Assembly: GCA_964632355.1 (NCBI GenBank)
Contig: CAZWBW010000117.1
Coordinates: 1-7,831 of the forward strand
Source: JALOAP01 sp964632355
GTDB lineage: Bacteria > Chloroflexota > Dehalococcoidia > Tepidiformales > Tepidiformaceae
Length of the DNA: 7,831 bases
Reading direction: 5' to 3'
Below are positions 1 through 5,233 of this stretch, piece by piece. The notes beneath the pieces were generated by a model. The model was not told where the DNA came from and made no database searches. It was given only the letters and a program-made list of their open reading frames with translations. The position numbers and the translations under genes are program-made. The stretch's first letter is position 1; every line of letters begins with the position of its first letter.

Positions 1-92
1 AGCTGAGGGCACACAAAGTAGAACTCGTACACGGCCTCCGCTGCACAATCAGCCGCGAGTTCGTGAAACGCCGCGGACTCCAGCAGGGTCAT
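1..92 (-). CDS. Possible N-terminal fragment of a protein cut by the window edge
   Basis: An open frame on the minus strand starts at ATG 92-90 and runs off the left edge, giving about 30 residues that begin MTLLESAAFHELAADC. An in-frame stop lies upstream at 159-161. The composition (acidic, Ala/Leu-rich, few Arg or Ser) looks more like a real protein than the other frames here. The G/A-rich bases before the ATG sit too close to it to be a good ribosome binding site. It would follow the 141-residue gene on the same strand after about 120 bases. There are too few residues to recognise a family. Confidence 0.35.
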   Translation of the reverse strand, partial: MTLLESAAFHELAADCAAEAVYEFYFVCPQ

Positions 93-212
93 TCCCCTGT
101 CGCGGAGAAGAACCTGTTGAACCGGCAAGACCACGCCGTGGATTTGTCCTGGAACACCTCAATCGCCCGGCTATCCCAACACACCGCCGCCAGTTCTTCC
201 CGGGCGATTCGG

Positions 213-638
213 TCAACACCGAGCCCCGGTTCGCACGCCCAGTTCGTACACCAGGTCGCCGACGGAGATGAGCGCCCCCACGATCTCGTGCCGCCGAGCA
301 GGGGGCACAGCTTCGACGTCGTCCAGGAAGGCCGCCACCCACTCCGGCCCCTCGCCGCTGTAGAAGGCCACCGGCCGCACAACGCCGAACGTGTTGCTGC
401 ACTGCACTCGCCCACTCGCGTCGCGGCAGGCCAGCGCGAGCGCCACGTAATCCACGCCGTTCGGCCGGCGCATCTCGCCCATGGCCTCGCGAACCCACGT
501 GATGATCGCGTCAGCGAGCGGCTCGCCCTCACCTTCGGGCGTCGAACCGGGCACGGGCCAATGCCCCTCGCGCACCCCCACACCCTGCCGAACCAGCCGT
601 TCGAACCGGCGGCGGGCCTTACTTCGTCGAAACCACAT
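213..638 (-). CDS. Hypothetical protein, 141 residues
   Basis: I do not recognise this protein. It starts MWFRRSKARRRFERLV, a basic N-terminus, followed by an acidic and proline/glycine-bearing stretch at about residues 25-45. A mixed region follows (about 60-125) with the look of an alpha/beta fold, including the segments DYVALALAC and EWVAAFLDDVEAV. It ends with LVYELGVRTGARC. There is no signal peptide or membrane segment. I preferred this frame to the longer overlapping minus-strand frame at 89-802 because that one is dominated by Arg, Ser and Trp, as expected of an out-of-frame reading of GC-rich DNA. No clear ribosome binding site precedes the ATG. It is divergent from the gene pair starting at 835. 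No function can be offered. Confidence 0.68.
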   Translation of the reverse strand: MWFRRSKARRRFERLVRQGVGVREGHWPVPGSTPEGEGEPLADAIITWVREAMGEMRRPNGVDYVALALACRDASGRVQCSNTFGVVRPVAFYSGEGPEWVAAFLDDVEAVPPARRHEIVGALISVGDLVYELGVRTGARC

Positions 639-834
639 CGCACTGTGGTTCTCGGCCCGCCGCCCGCCCGCGTTGGTTGCAGTTCCGGAGACGAACCCGG
701 CGCCCGGTTACCGAATGGGGACCGCGATGAAACTGCAACGCTTCGGCCCCCGCCCGCATCTTTCTTTACATACCGCGGTTCGGCGGAGATCCGCCTACCC
801 ACCGCCGATAGATGATGGTTACACTCGAAGCGAG
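639..834. promoter_or_regulatory. Divergent intergenic region with promoter signals
   Basis: This 196-base gap separates the starts of the 141-residue gene (minus) and the 148-residue gene (plus). TACACT at 820-825 matches a -10 box and ends nine bases before the ATG at 835. No convincing -35 lies 16-18 bases upstream. The 8-mer CATCTTTC occurs at 757-764 within the most A/T-rich part of the gap. The same 8-mer forms a direct repeat in front of the LCP gene (7517-7535). Confidence 0.4.
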
Positions 835-1281
835 ATGGATAACGATTTCAGCATCGACCTCGCCGACATCGCCCACTCGATCCGAACGAGCGACGTTCTC
901 GCCCTCCGGTTCGTAGCCTGCGGTTACCGGCTCATCCTCGATTTTCGAAGCACCGAGATCGATGGGCCGATGGTGAAGGTGGTCAAACCCGTGAAGTCCG
1001 TCGAAGAGCGTTACCGCAGCCTCCGGCGCTTGCGGCCCCGGTTCCCCGCGCCCGAAAAGATCGTCTCGATCTGGTGGCCGCGCTTCACCAGGTCCCTGCG
1101 CACTACCGGCATCTGGGAAGAGGTGATGAAGCGCGTCAGCGAATCCGGCCATGTCGACGCCGTCCGCCGCGCCGAAGAAGCGCTCGACGAACTCATTCGC
1201 CTCGAAGAACAGCAGCAGCGCCAGGCCATCACCGGCGCTGGCTTCCGGACGCTCTGGAGTGCGTCGCCGACGCCGAGGTAG
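835..1281 (+). CDS. Hypothetical protein, 148 residues, upstream of zincin gene
   Basis: The start is set at ATG 835 (MDNDFSIDLADIAHSI). The frame stays open further upstream, but that part reads as Arg/Pro/Ser-rich non-coding translation. The protein has an N-terminal part of about 60 residues with beta-like stretches (VLALRFVACGYRLILDF). A basic middle follows (SLRRLRPRFPAPEKIVSIWW). The C-terminal helix at about residues 105-130 is rich in Glu, Gln and Arg (DAVRRAEEALDELIRLEEQQQRQ) and could form a short coiled coil. There are no signal peptide or membrane spans and no recognised domain. Its TAG stop (1279-1281) lies inside the start region of the metallopeptidase gene, so the two are probably co-transcribed and translationally coupled. 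No Shine-Dalgarno precedes the ATG and a -10-like TACACT sits nine bases upstream, which suggests a leaderless or nearly leaderless transcript. Confidence 0.78.
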   Translation: MDNDFSIDLADIAHSIRTSDVLALRFVACGYRLILDFRSTEIDGPMVKVVKPVKSVEERYRSLRRLRPRFPAPEKIVSIWWPRFTRSLRTTGIWEEVMKRVSESGHVDAVRRAEEALDELIRLEEQQQRQAITGAGFRTLWSASPTPR

Positions 1282-1654
1282 CCGCCTGGACCGCGCGCAC
1301 TTTCGCCAGCTCGTACGCGAAGCGGTCGCATCGCTGCCGCCCGAGCTCCTTTCGCGCGTCCACAACGTCGACATCGTGATCGAGTCGCGCCCCACCGCGC
1401 GCGACCGCAAGGCTGCGGGCGTCGGGCCGCACACGCTACTGCTCGGTCTGTACCACGGCGTCCCGCTCACCCGCCGCGGGGAAAACTACAATCTCGTCGC
1501 CCCCGACAAGATCAGCATCTACCAGGAAGAAATCGAATCCATCTGCGAAACCGACGACGAGATACGCGAGCAGGTCCGCATCACCGTCCTCCACGAACTC
1601 GGCCACTACTTCGGCATCGACGACGACCGCCTGCACGAACTCGGCATGGGCTAA
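1259..1654 (+). CDS. Minimal zinc metallopeptidase (zincin, DUF1025/PF06262 type)
   Basis: The product is a small cytoplasmic zincin-fold protein. Near its C-terminus is HELGHYFGI, a gluzincin-like HExxHxxG signature with His112, Glu113 and His116 (numbered from the GTG at 1259). The body reads DRAHFRQLVREAVASLPPEL, then VDIVIES, GLYHGVPLT and DKISIYQ, the pattern of the 110-130 residue 'metallopeptidase family' proteins. The third metal ligand is not certain; Asp122 fits an HExxHxxGxxD reading. The physiological substrate of the family is not established as far as I know. The start is uncertain. GTG 1259 is the nearest conventional start but adds an odd RRRRRG leader. Family members usually begin around the DRxxFxxLV segment, which here follows a CTG at 1286 preceded by GAGGT at 1275-1279, six bases upstream. 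The longer frame back to ATG 1151 overlaps the upstream gene and reads as low-complexity. No signal peptide is seen. Confidence 0.9.
   Translation: MRRRRRGSRLDRAHFRQLVREAVASLPPELLSRVHNVDIVIESRPTARDRKAAGVGPHTLLLGLYHGVPLTRRGENYNLVAPDKISIYQEEIESICETDDEIREQVRITVLHELGHYFGIDDDRLHELGMG
1275..1288 (+). promoter_or_regulatory. Shine-Dalgarno (GAGGT) and possible CTG start of the zincin gene
   Basis: GAGGT at 1275-1279 overlaps the stop of the 148-residue gene and is six bases from CTG 1286-1288. From that CTG the protein would start (M)DRAHFRQLV, matching the usual beginning of the family. GTG 1259 has no comparable site. Confidence 0.45.
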
Positions 1655-1670
1655 CGCCGCTGGCGAGTGC

Positions 1671-1705
1671 TAAGTCCTGAGTCCTGAGTCCTCAGTCCTA
1701 AGTCC
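1671..1705. repeat. Five tandem copies of the heptamer TNAGTCC
   Basis: Five abutting 7-base units occupy exactly 35 bases: TAAGTCC, TGAGTCC, TGAGTCC, TCAGTCC and TAAGTCC. Only the second base of the unit varies. The array lies between the zincin stop and the terminator of the response regulator, in a convergent intergenic gap, and is not coding. Confidence 0.9.
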
Positions 1706-1719
1706 TGCCGGAGACACAC

Positions 1720-1748
1720 AAAGGCCGCCGGGGTTGCGCCCGACGGCC
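1720..1748 (-). terminator. Probable intrinsic terminator of the response regulator gene
   Basis: The arms 1723-1732 (GGCCGCCGGG) and 1739-1748 (CCCGACGGCC) pair over nine of ten positions around a six-base loop. Read on the minus strand, the hairpin is followed by TTT and a T/G-rich run. It lies about 25 bases beyond the response regulator stop. A second small hairpin (AGCCGG/CCGGCT, 1759-1773) overlaps that stop. Confidence 0.6.
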
Positions 1749-1771
1749 AATAGCCAAGAGCCGGCAGCCGG

Positions 1772-2548
1772 CTACCGCTTCGCCGTCTGCGGCTCCTCCG
1801 CCGGCTCGTTGTTCTCCGCCGATTCGTCGCCCGAGAAGCTGATCCCGTGTTCGGCGGCCGCTTCGTCGTCCGTGAACATGTAGCCCAGGCCCTGGAACGT
1901 GCGGATGTACCGGGGCTCGCCCGGCACGTCTTCGATCTTTTGCCGGATACGCGACACCCACACCCGCAGGTACTGCAGGTCGTCCACGTACTCGGGGCCC
2001 CAGACCTTGGTCAGCAGCTCCCGGTTCGTCACAAGCTTCCCCGCGTTCGACGCAAGGTGCTCCAGGAGCAGCCACTCCGTCCGCGTCAGGTTCACCAGTT
2101 CGCCCTTCTTGCGGACCGTGCGGCCCGCCAGGTCGATCTCGAGGTCACCGGCGATGACCGGTCCCGTCGGCGTGAGCCCCCGCACCCGCCGCAGCACCGC
2201 CCGGATGCGCGCGCCGAGCTCCGGCAGGTTGAACGGCTTCACGATGTAGTCGTCCGCACCGAGTTCGAGCCCCCGGACCTTGTCGGTCTCCCGGTCCTTC
2301 GCCGTGAGCAGCAGCACCGGCGTCCGGGTGCGCTCCCGGATCTTTTTCATGACTTCGAGGCCGGATTCGCCGGGCATCATGATGTCGAGCAGTACAGCAT
2401 CGGGGCGCCGCTCTTCGATGGTGCGAATCGCTTCGTCGCCGTTGGTGGCCGTCAGGACCTTGAACCCTTGCGAGCCAAGCTCCAGCTTGAGCAGCCGCAG
2501 GATGCCGGGCTCGTCATCGACCGCGAGCAACAGTGGCTGAATCGTCAT
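1772..2548 (-). CDS. OmpR/PhoB-family two-component response regulator (orphan)
   Basis: The 258-residue protein has a receiver domain (about residues 5-118) and a C-terminal winged-helix DNA-binding domain (about 137-232). Receiver landmarks are the acidic pair Asp11-Asp12, phosphoacceptor Asp55 in LLDIMMPG, Thr82 in LLLTAKD and Lys104 in IVKPF. The effector domain has LTRTEWLLLEHLASNAGKLV, then the recognition-helix region LQYLRVWVSRIRQKIE and the wing YIRTFQGLGYMF. The WGPEYVDDLQYLRVWVSRIRQKIE stretch resembles KdpE-type regulators, but no kdp genes or sensor kinase are present, so the stimulus is unknown. A 25-residue Glu/Ala-rich acidic tail follows the winged helix, beyond the usual family end. 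The ATG at 2548 was chosen because GGAGG (2556-2560) lies seven bases upstream and translation then begins just before the receiver; the frame extends 26 residues further upstream without support. It is convergent with the zincin gene. Confidence 0.95.
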   Translation of the reverse strand: MTIQPLLLAVDDEPGILRLLKLELGSQGFKVLTATNGDEAIRTIEERRPDAVLLDIMMPGESGLEVMKKIRERTRTPVLLLTAKDRETDKVRGLELGADDYIVKPFNLPELGARIRAVLRRVRGLTPTGPVIAGDLEIDLAGRTVRKKGELVNLTRTEWLLLEHLASNAGKLVTNRELLTKVWGPEYVDDLQYLRVWVSRIRQKIEDVPGEPRYIRTFQGLGYMFTDDEAAAEHGISFSGDESAENNEPAEEPQTAKR

Positions 2549-2671
2549 TCGGTTTCCTCCCTGGGTAGCCTTGGCCGCGCACTGGCGGCCGTCCCTGTGG
2601 GCGCACACGCGCCCTGCCGGCGGCATAGCGTTCCGCTAGCCTCACCCCGCCGTGCAGCCACCTTAGCCCCG

Positions 2672-2717
2672 CTATCGCAAAGTGTTCTATCGCTTGCGAG
2701 TCTCACGGAGCTATCAG
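2672..2717. repeat. CTATCGC/CTATCAG repeats upstream of the response regulator
   Basis: CTATCGC occurs at 2672-2678 and 2687-2693 (15-base period), and a variant CTATCAG at 2711-2717, all in the same orientation. They lie 124-169 bases upstream of the response regulator ATG, in the gap behind the DUF192 gene. This position would suit an operator for regulation of the response regulator gene. The 15-base period is not the 11-base one usual for OmpR-class sites, so the assignment is weak. Confidence 0.3.
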
Positions 2718-2760
2718 TTCTCTCGCACCATTCGCCGGGGCCACACCCGGGGCGCCAGCG

Positions 2761-3231
2761 TCACTGGGTCCGAACCTCCATAGGCACCATAACACGCGCG
2801 CCAACCCCCAGCCCGTGCCGTTCGAACCAGCCCGCATTTACCTCGAGCACCATCCAGTACGGGTCCCCGGGGCGCAGGATCGTCTCGTCCAGCGGCTTGC
2901 CCTGCCGGATCTCCTGCACCGTCCCATCTTCCGCAAGGTAAGCGATGTCGAGCGGAAGGTACGTGTTCTTCATCCAGAACCCGCCGTTCTGCTCGCTTTC
3001 GAACAGGAACAACATCCCGCGGTCTTCCGGGAGTTCCTGCCGGTACATCAGCCCCTGCTGGTGTTGCCGGCTCGTCCGCGCCAACTCCACCGTCAATGTC
3101 TCGCTGACGCCGTCGCCTTCGACGCGAATCTCGGCCGTTGGCAGCAGCGGCAACGGCTCATCGCGGTCGTCGTCACAGGCGGCCACCGCGGCCATCGCCA
3201 CCACCAGCAGCACCACAAGCACCGTGCGCAC
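2761..3231 (-). CDS. DUF192-family lipoprotein
   Basis: From GTG 3231 the 156-residue product begins with a compact lipoprotein signal: an Arg, a hydrophobic run (VLVVLLVVAMAAV) and the lipobox VAAC with Cys19, followed by DDDRDE. The rest (about residues 44-153) is a DUF192 (PF02643) domain. It is recognised by QQGLMYRQELPEDRGMLFLF, the FWMKNTYLPLDIAYL segment (Trp86-Met87-Lys88-Asn89) and the closing VLEVNAGWFERHGLGVGARVMV. The family is widespread, usually exported, and of unknown function. The frame continues upstream to 3441, but that part overlaps the divergent deacetylase and reads as Arg/Gly-rich shadow. GTG 3231 places the signal peptide properly, although no Shine-Dalgarno is visible; CTG 3240 is an alternative. 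The protein is expected on the outer face of the cytoplasmic membrane. Confidence 0.93.
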   Translation of the reverse strand: MRTVLVVLLVVAMAAVAACDDDRDEPLPLLPTAEIRVEGDGVSETLTVELARTSRQHQQGLMYRQELPEDRGMLFLFESEQNGGFWMKNTYLPLDIAYLAEDGTVQEIRQGKPLDETILRPGDPYWMVLEVNAGWFERHGLGVGARVMVPMEVRTQ

Positions 3232-3300
3232 GAACCGCAGGGTAGGGCAGGCATCGCCCGGCCCGCCACCCACGCCGCGCGGCCGGGTTCGAACGAGGCC

Positions 3301-3329
3301 TACAATCGTTCTAACCCCACGACGCGGAG
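3301..3329 (+). promoter_or_regulatory. -10 box and ribosome binding site of the PIG-L gene
   Basis: TACAAT at 3301-3306 is a five-of-six match to the -10 consensus, without a recognisable -35 at the right distance. GGAG at 3326-3329 is five bases before ATG 3335. A start near 3313 would give a 5' leader of about 22 bases. The gap 3232-3334 is shared with the divergent DUF192 gene. Confidence 0.45.
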
Positions 3330-3334
3330 CACCC

Positions 3335-4090
3335 ATGAGCGACCAGCCCGTCCCAGCTTCGGCCATGTGCGTTGTCGCCCATCCCGACGACGCCGAGTTC
3401 ATGTTCGCCGGAACCATCGCGAAGTGGACCAGGGCCGGCACGACCGTTACCTACGTCATCGTCACCAAGGGCGACAAAGGCAGCGCCGACCCGGCGATGA
3501 CAACCGAACTCCTCACCGAGATCCGCGAACGCGAACAGCGCGACGCCGCCGAACTGCTCGGCGTGGCCCACTGCGAATTCCTCGGCTACCCCGACGGATA
3601 TCTCCAACACACGCTCGAACTGCGCCGCGATATCACCCGGCTCATCCGCAAGTACCGCCCCGACGTCCTCTTGACGTTCGACCCCGAAACACGCTTCTTC
3701 GGCGGCTACTACCCGAACCACCCCGACCACCGCGCCGTCGGCGATGCCACCATCGATGCGATGTTCCCGAGCGCCCGCGACCGCCTCACCTTCCCGGAGT
3801 TGCTGGTCGATGGCCTCGAACCGCACCACGTGAAGGAGCTCTGGCTCGGTTCGACCTCGGAGCCGAACCACTGGGTCGACATCACCGACACGCTCGCGCT
3901 CAAGCAGGAGGCGATGCGCCGCCACCCGAGCCAGTTCGGCGAAGAGATCGTCGAATTCGCGGCGCAGCTCGCACGCATGGCCGCGCAGGGTCAGCCGTTC
4001 GAATACGCCGAGTCCTTCCGGCGCATCCCGCTCGACCTGCCCTTCCCCGAACTCCTCGAATCGACCGGTTCGCCGCCCCCCGAGGTATAA
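3335..4090 (+). CDS. PIG-L/LmbE-family N-deacetylase
   Basis: The 251-residue product has the hallmarks of the zinc-dependent PIG-L family, which removes acetyl groups from GlcNAc-type sugars (MshB, BshB and GlcNAc-PI deacetylase are members). AHPDDAEF lies at residues 15-22; His16 and Asp19 are the likely zinc ligands, with Asp18 the likely catalytic base. The second metal motif is PNHPDHRAVG, with His129 and His132. Family landmarks VTKGDKGS (43-50) and LGYPDG (83-88) are present. There is no signal peptide, so it is cytoplasmic. The substrate cannot be fixed from sequence: thiol-cofactor biosynthesis is possible, but no partner genes for mycothiol or bacillithiol are nearby. ATG 3335 has GGAG five bases upstream. 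The frame is open further upstream, but that part is the antisense of the DUF192 gene. It is convergent with the hydrolase gene. Confidence 0.95.
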   Translation: MSDQPVPASAMCVVAHPDDAEFMFAGTIAKWTRAGTTVTYVIVTKGDKGSADPAMTTELLTEIREREQRDAAELLGVAHCEFLGYPDGYLQHTLELRRDITRLIRKYRPDVLLTFDPETRFFGGYYPNHPDHRAVGDATIDAMFPSARDRLTFPELLVDGLEPHHVKELWLGSTSEPNHWVDITDTLALKQEAMRRHPSQFGEEIVEFAAQLARMAAQGQPFEYAESFRRIPLDLPFPELLESTGSPPPEV

Positions 4091-4111
4091 CCCACCGGCG
4101 TCGCCACGCAC

Positions 4112-4150
4112 GAAGCCGCCGCGCAGCACCTCGGCCTCGCGGCGGCTTTC
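4112..4150. terminator. Hairpin terminator between convergent genes
   Basis: AAGCCGCCGCG (4113-4123) and CGCGGCGGCTT (4138-4148) form an 11-bp perfect stem around a 14-base loop. On the plus strand it ends in TTTC; on the minus strand the arm likewise ends in CTT. It sits 22 bases after the PIG-L stop and 27 bases beyond the hydrolase stop. This is the expected place for a terminator serving both genes, though the T-tract is short. Confidence 0.7.
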
Positions 4151-4176
4151 CCGTGTCTACGAAACGACGGGATGAG

Positions 4177-4845
4177 CTACTCCTCCGGCGTCGAGAAACG
4201 CCGTACCCAGTCGAGCGCGAGCCGCGCCACGTGGTCGAGCGCGCCCGGCTCCTCGAACAGGTGCGTCGCACCCGGCACGATAACCAGGTCCGAGGGCGAC
4301 TCGATCCGCTCGAGCGCCCACTGGTTCAACTCGATCACCGACTCGTCCGCCTCGCCGACGATGAGCAGGACCGGCGCCTGCACCTCGCGAAGGATCGGGC
4401 CCGCAAGGTCCGGCCGCCCGCCACGCGAAACCACGCACGACACGTCACGCGGGCGTCGCGCCGCAGCCATCAGCGCCGCGGCCGCACCGGTGCTCGCGCC
4501 GAACAGGCACACTGGCAGCCCCGTCGTGTCCTCGCGCTCTTCGAGCAGGTCGAGCACCCGTACAAGCCGATCGGCCAGCAGGTCGATATCGAACCGCAGC
4601 CGGCCGCTCTCGACGTCGAACTCCTCCTCTTCCTGCGTCAGCAGGTCGAACAGGAAGGTGCCCAGCCCCTCTTGCTGGAGCAAATCCGCCACGTACTGGT
4701 TCCGGGGGCTGTGCCGCGAACTGCCGCTGCCGTGCACAAACACGACAAGCGCCGTCGCGCCCTCCGGAATGCACAGATCGCCTTCCAGGTGCGTTCCATC
4801 GACATCGAGCACAAGGTGCGTAACGCCAGCAGCAGCAGAGGACAT
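4177..4845 (-). CDS. Alpha/beta hydrolase, dienelactone-hydrolase type
   Basis: The 222-residue protein is a single alpha/beta-hydrolase domain. The oxyanion-hole strand is VVFVHGSGSSRHSPRN (about residues 34-49). The nucleophile elbow GASTG has Ser118, the acid is Asp167 in LLIVGEADES, and the base is His195 in VPGATHLFEEPGALDHV, so a complete Ser-Asp-His triad is visible. The reaction is probably hydrolysis of an ester or similar bond; the substrate is unknown. A Glu-rich stretch (QEEEEFDVE, 71-79) lies in the cap-like region before the elbow. There is no signal peptide. ATG 4845 is supported by GGAG (4852-4855) six bases upstream and by homology starting soon after; 30 more open residues upstream are not supported. 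It lies downstream of a phosphoribosyltransferase gene. In mycobacteria the same two domain types are fused in one protein (from memory, Rv0571c). Confidence 0.93.
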   Translation of the reverse strand: MSSAAAGVTHLVLDVDGTHLEGDLCIPEGATALVVFVHGSGSSRHSPRNQYVADLLQQEGLGTFLFDLLTQEEEEFDVESGRLRFDIDLLADRLVRVLDLLEEREDTTGLPVCLFGASTGAAAALMAAARRPRDVSCVVSRGGRPDLAGPILREVQAPVLLIVGEADESVIELNQWALERIESPSDLVIVPGATHLFEEPGALDHVARLALDWVRRFSTPEE

Positions 4846-4846
4846 T

Positions 4847-4990
4847 TCACTCTCCGAAGGGGTACGTCGCGGGCTCGCTGCCCGGTGCCCCGGCTGGTGT
4901 ACGCTCGAGCGCTTCGAGCGCACTGGTCGTGTCAATGTGAAAGACGGCGTTGCGTTGCCGCGCCAGGTTCGCTTCGAACGAAAGGCCCAT
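4847..4990 (-). CDS. Possible small protein, 47 residues, coupled to the hydrolase
   Basis: The ORF begins at ATG 4990 with AGGAGA (4998-5003) seven bases upstream, a strong ribosome binding site. It ends in TGA (4849-4847), one base before the hydrolase ATG (TGA-A-ATG). The predicted peptide begins MGLSFEANLARQRNAVFHID, continues with a short Leu/Glu-rich helix-like segment (SALEALERT) and ends in a Gly/Pro-rich tail. It has no membrane segment and no recognised family. The frame can be extended to GTG 5050, but that start lacks a ribosome binding site and lies inside an inverted-repeat structure. Third-position G/C is somewhat lower than in neighbouring genes. It may be a genuine small protein or a leader ORF that tunes hydrolase translation; chance remains possible. 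Confidence 0.48.
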   Translation of the reverse strand: MGLSFEANLARQRNAVFHIDTTSALEALERTPAGAPGSEPATYPFGE

Positions 4991-5047
4991 CGCTCGGTCT
5001 CCTGCCCGATGGATGACGCCGTTGGCGCGTTCGAACTCTAATCCCGG

Positions 5048-5103
5048 CACCGGCGGCAGGGTCGTCCGAACGGAAACGCAGCGGAGCGTTCGGATTGCCG
5101 GTG
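5048..5103 (-). ncRNA. Nested inverted-repeat element, possible structured 5' leader
   Basis: The outer arms CACCGGC (5048-5054) and GCCGGTG (5097-5103) are perfectly complementary. Inside them, TCCGAACG (5065-5072) and CGTTCGGA (5087-5094) pair perfectly around a 14-base loop. Read on the minus strand this would sit in the untranslated region before the small ORF and hydrolase, downstream of the -10 box at 5195-5200. It matches no riboswitch class that I can name. There is no T-tract after it, so it does not look like a simple terminator. Confidence 0.4.
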
Positions 5104-5194
5104 TTCTAAGAATGCGCTTCGTTGCCGCCGAAGAGCCCGTCCGCTGTGTTTCTGCCGTGCAGGCCCTCCTCCACGTCTCCGCCGCGAGATAGCC

Positions 5195-5200
5195 AGTATA
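5195..5200 (-). promoter_or_regulatory. -10 box (TATACT), possible promoter for small ORF and hydrolase
   Basis: On the minus strand TATACT is a five-of-six match to the -10 consensus. The nearest -35 candidate, CCGACT at an 18-base spacing, is poor and lies in the hairpin behind the phosphoribosyltransferase. A transcript from here would carry a leader of nearly 200 bases, including the nested inverted repeat. Confidence 0.35.
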
Positions 5201-5209
5201 GCCGGTCGG

Positions 5210-5231
5210 AAAGGCGCCAGTCGGTGGCGCC
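5210..5231 (-). terminator. Terminator-like hairpin directly after the phosphoribosyltransferase
   Basis: GGCGCCA (5213-5219) and TGGCGCC (5225-5231) form a perfect 7-bp stem with a five-base loop. On the minus strand the hairpin starts two bases after the phosphoribosyltransferase TGA and is followed by TTT (5212-5210). The T-run is short, so termination may be partial. Confidence 0.55.
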
Positions 5232-5233
5232 GC

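Noticed and set aside
89..802. Longer minus-strand frame overlapping the 141-residue gene
   Set aside because: It is dominated by Arg, Ser and Trp through the overlap. Only its last 40 residues (89-212) look protein-like, and no start or ribosome binding site supports them as a separate gene.
63..815. Plus-strand frame opposite the 141-residue gene
   Set aside because: The His/Pro/Arg-rich composition fits an antisense shadow of the minus-strand frame.
2735..2750. Small hairpin behind the DUF192 gene as a terminator
   Set aside because: The stem is only five base pairs (CCGGG/CCCGG) with no T-tract on the minus strand, too weak to annotate.
2815..5016. Very long plus-strand open frame (733 codons)
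   Set aside because: It runs antisense to DUF192 and the hydrolase and out of frame through PIG-L, all of which have clear family motifs. Its translation is Arg/His/Pro-rich, as expected for a shadow in GC-rich DNA.
5018..5060. tRNA-like TTCGAA T-loop near 5030
   Set aside because: The flanking bases cannot form the 5-bp T-stem, and there are no D or anticodon arms at the right distance on either strand.
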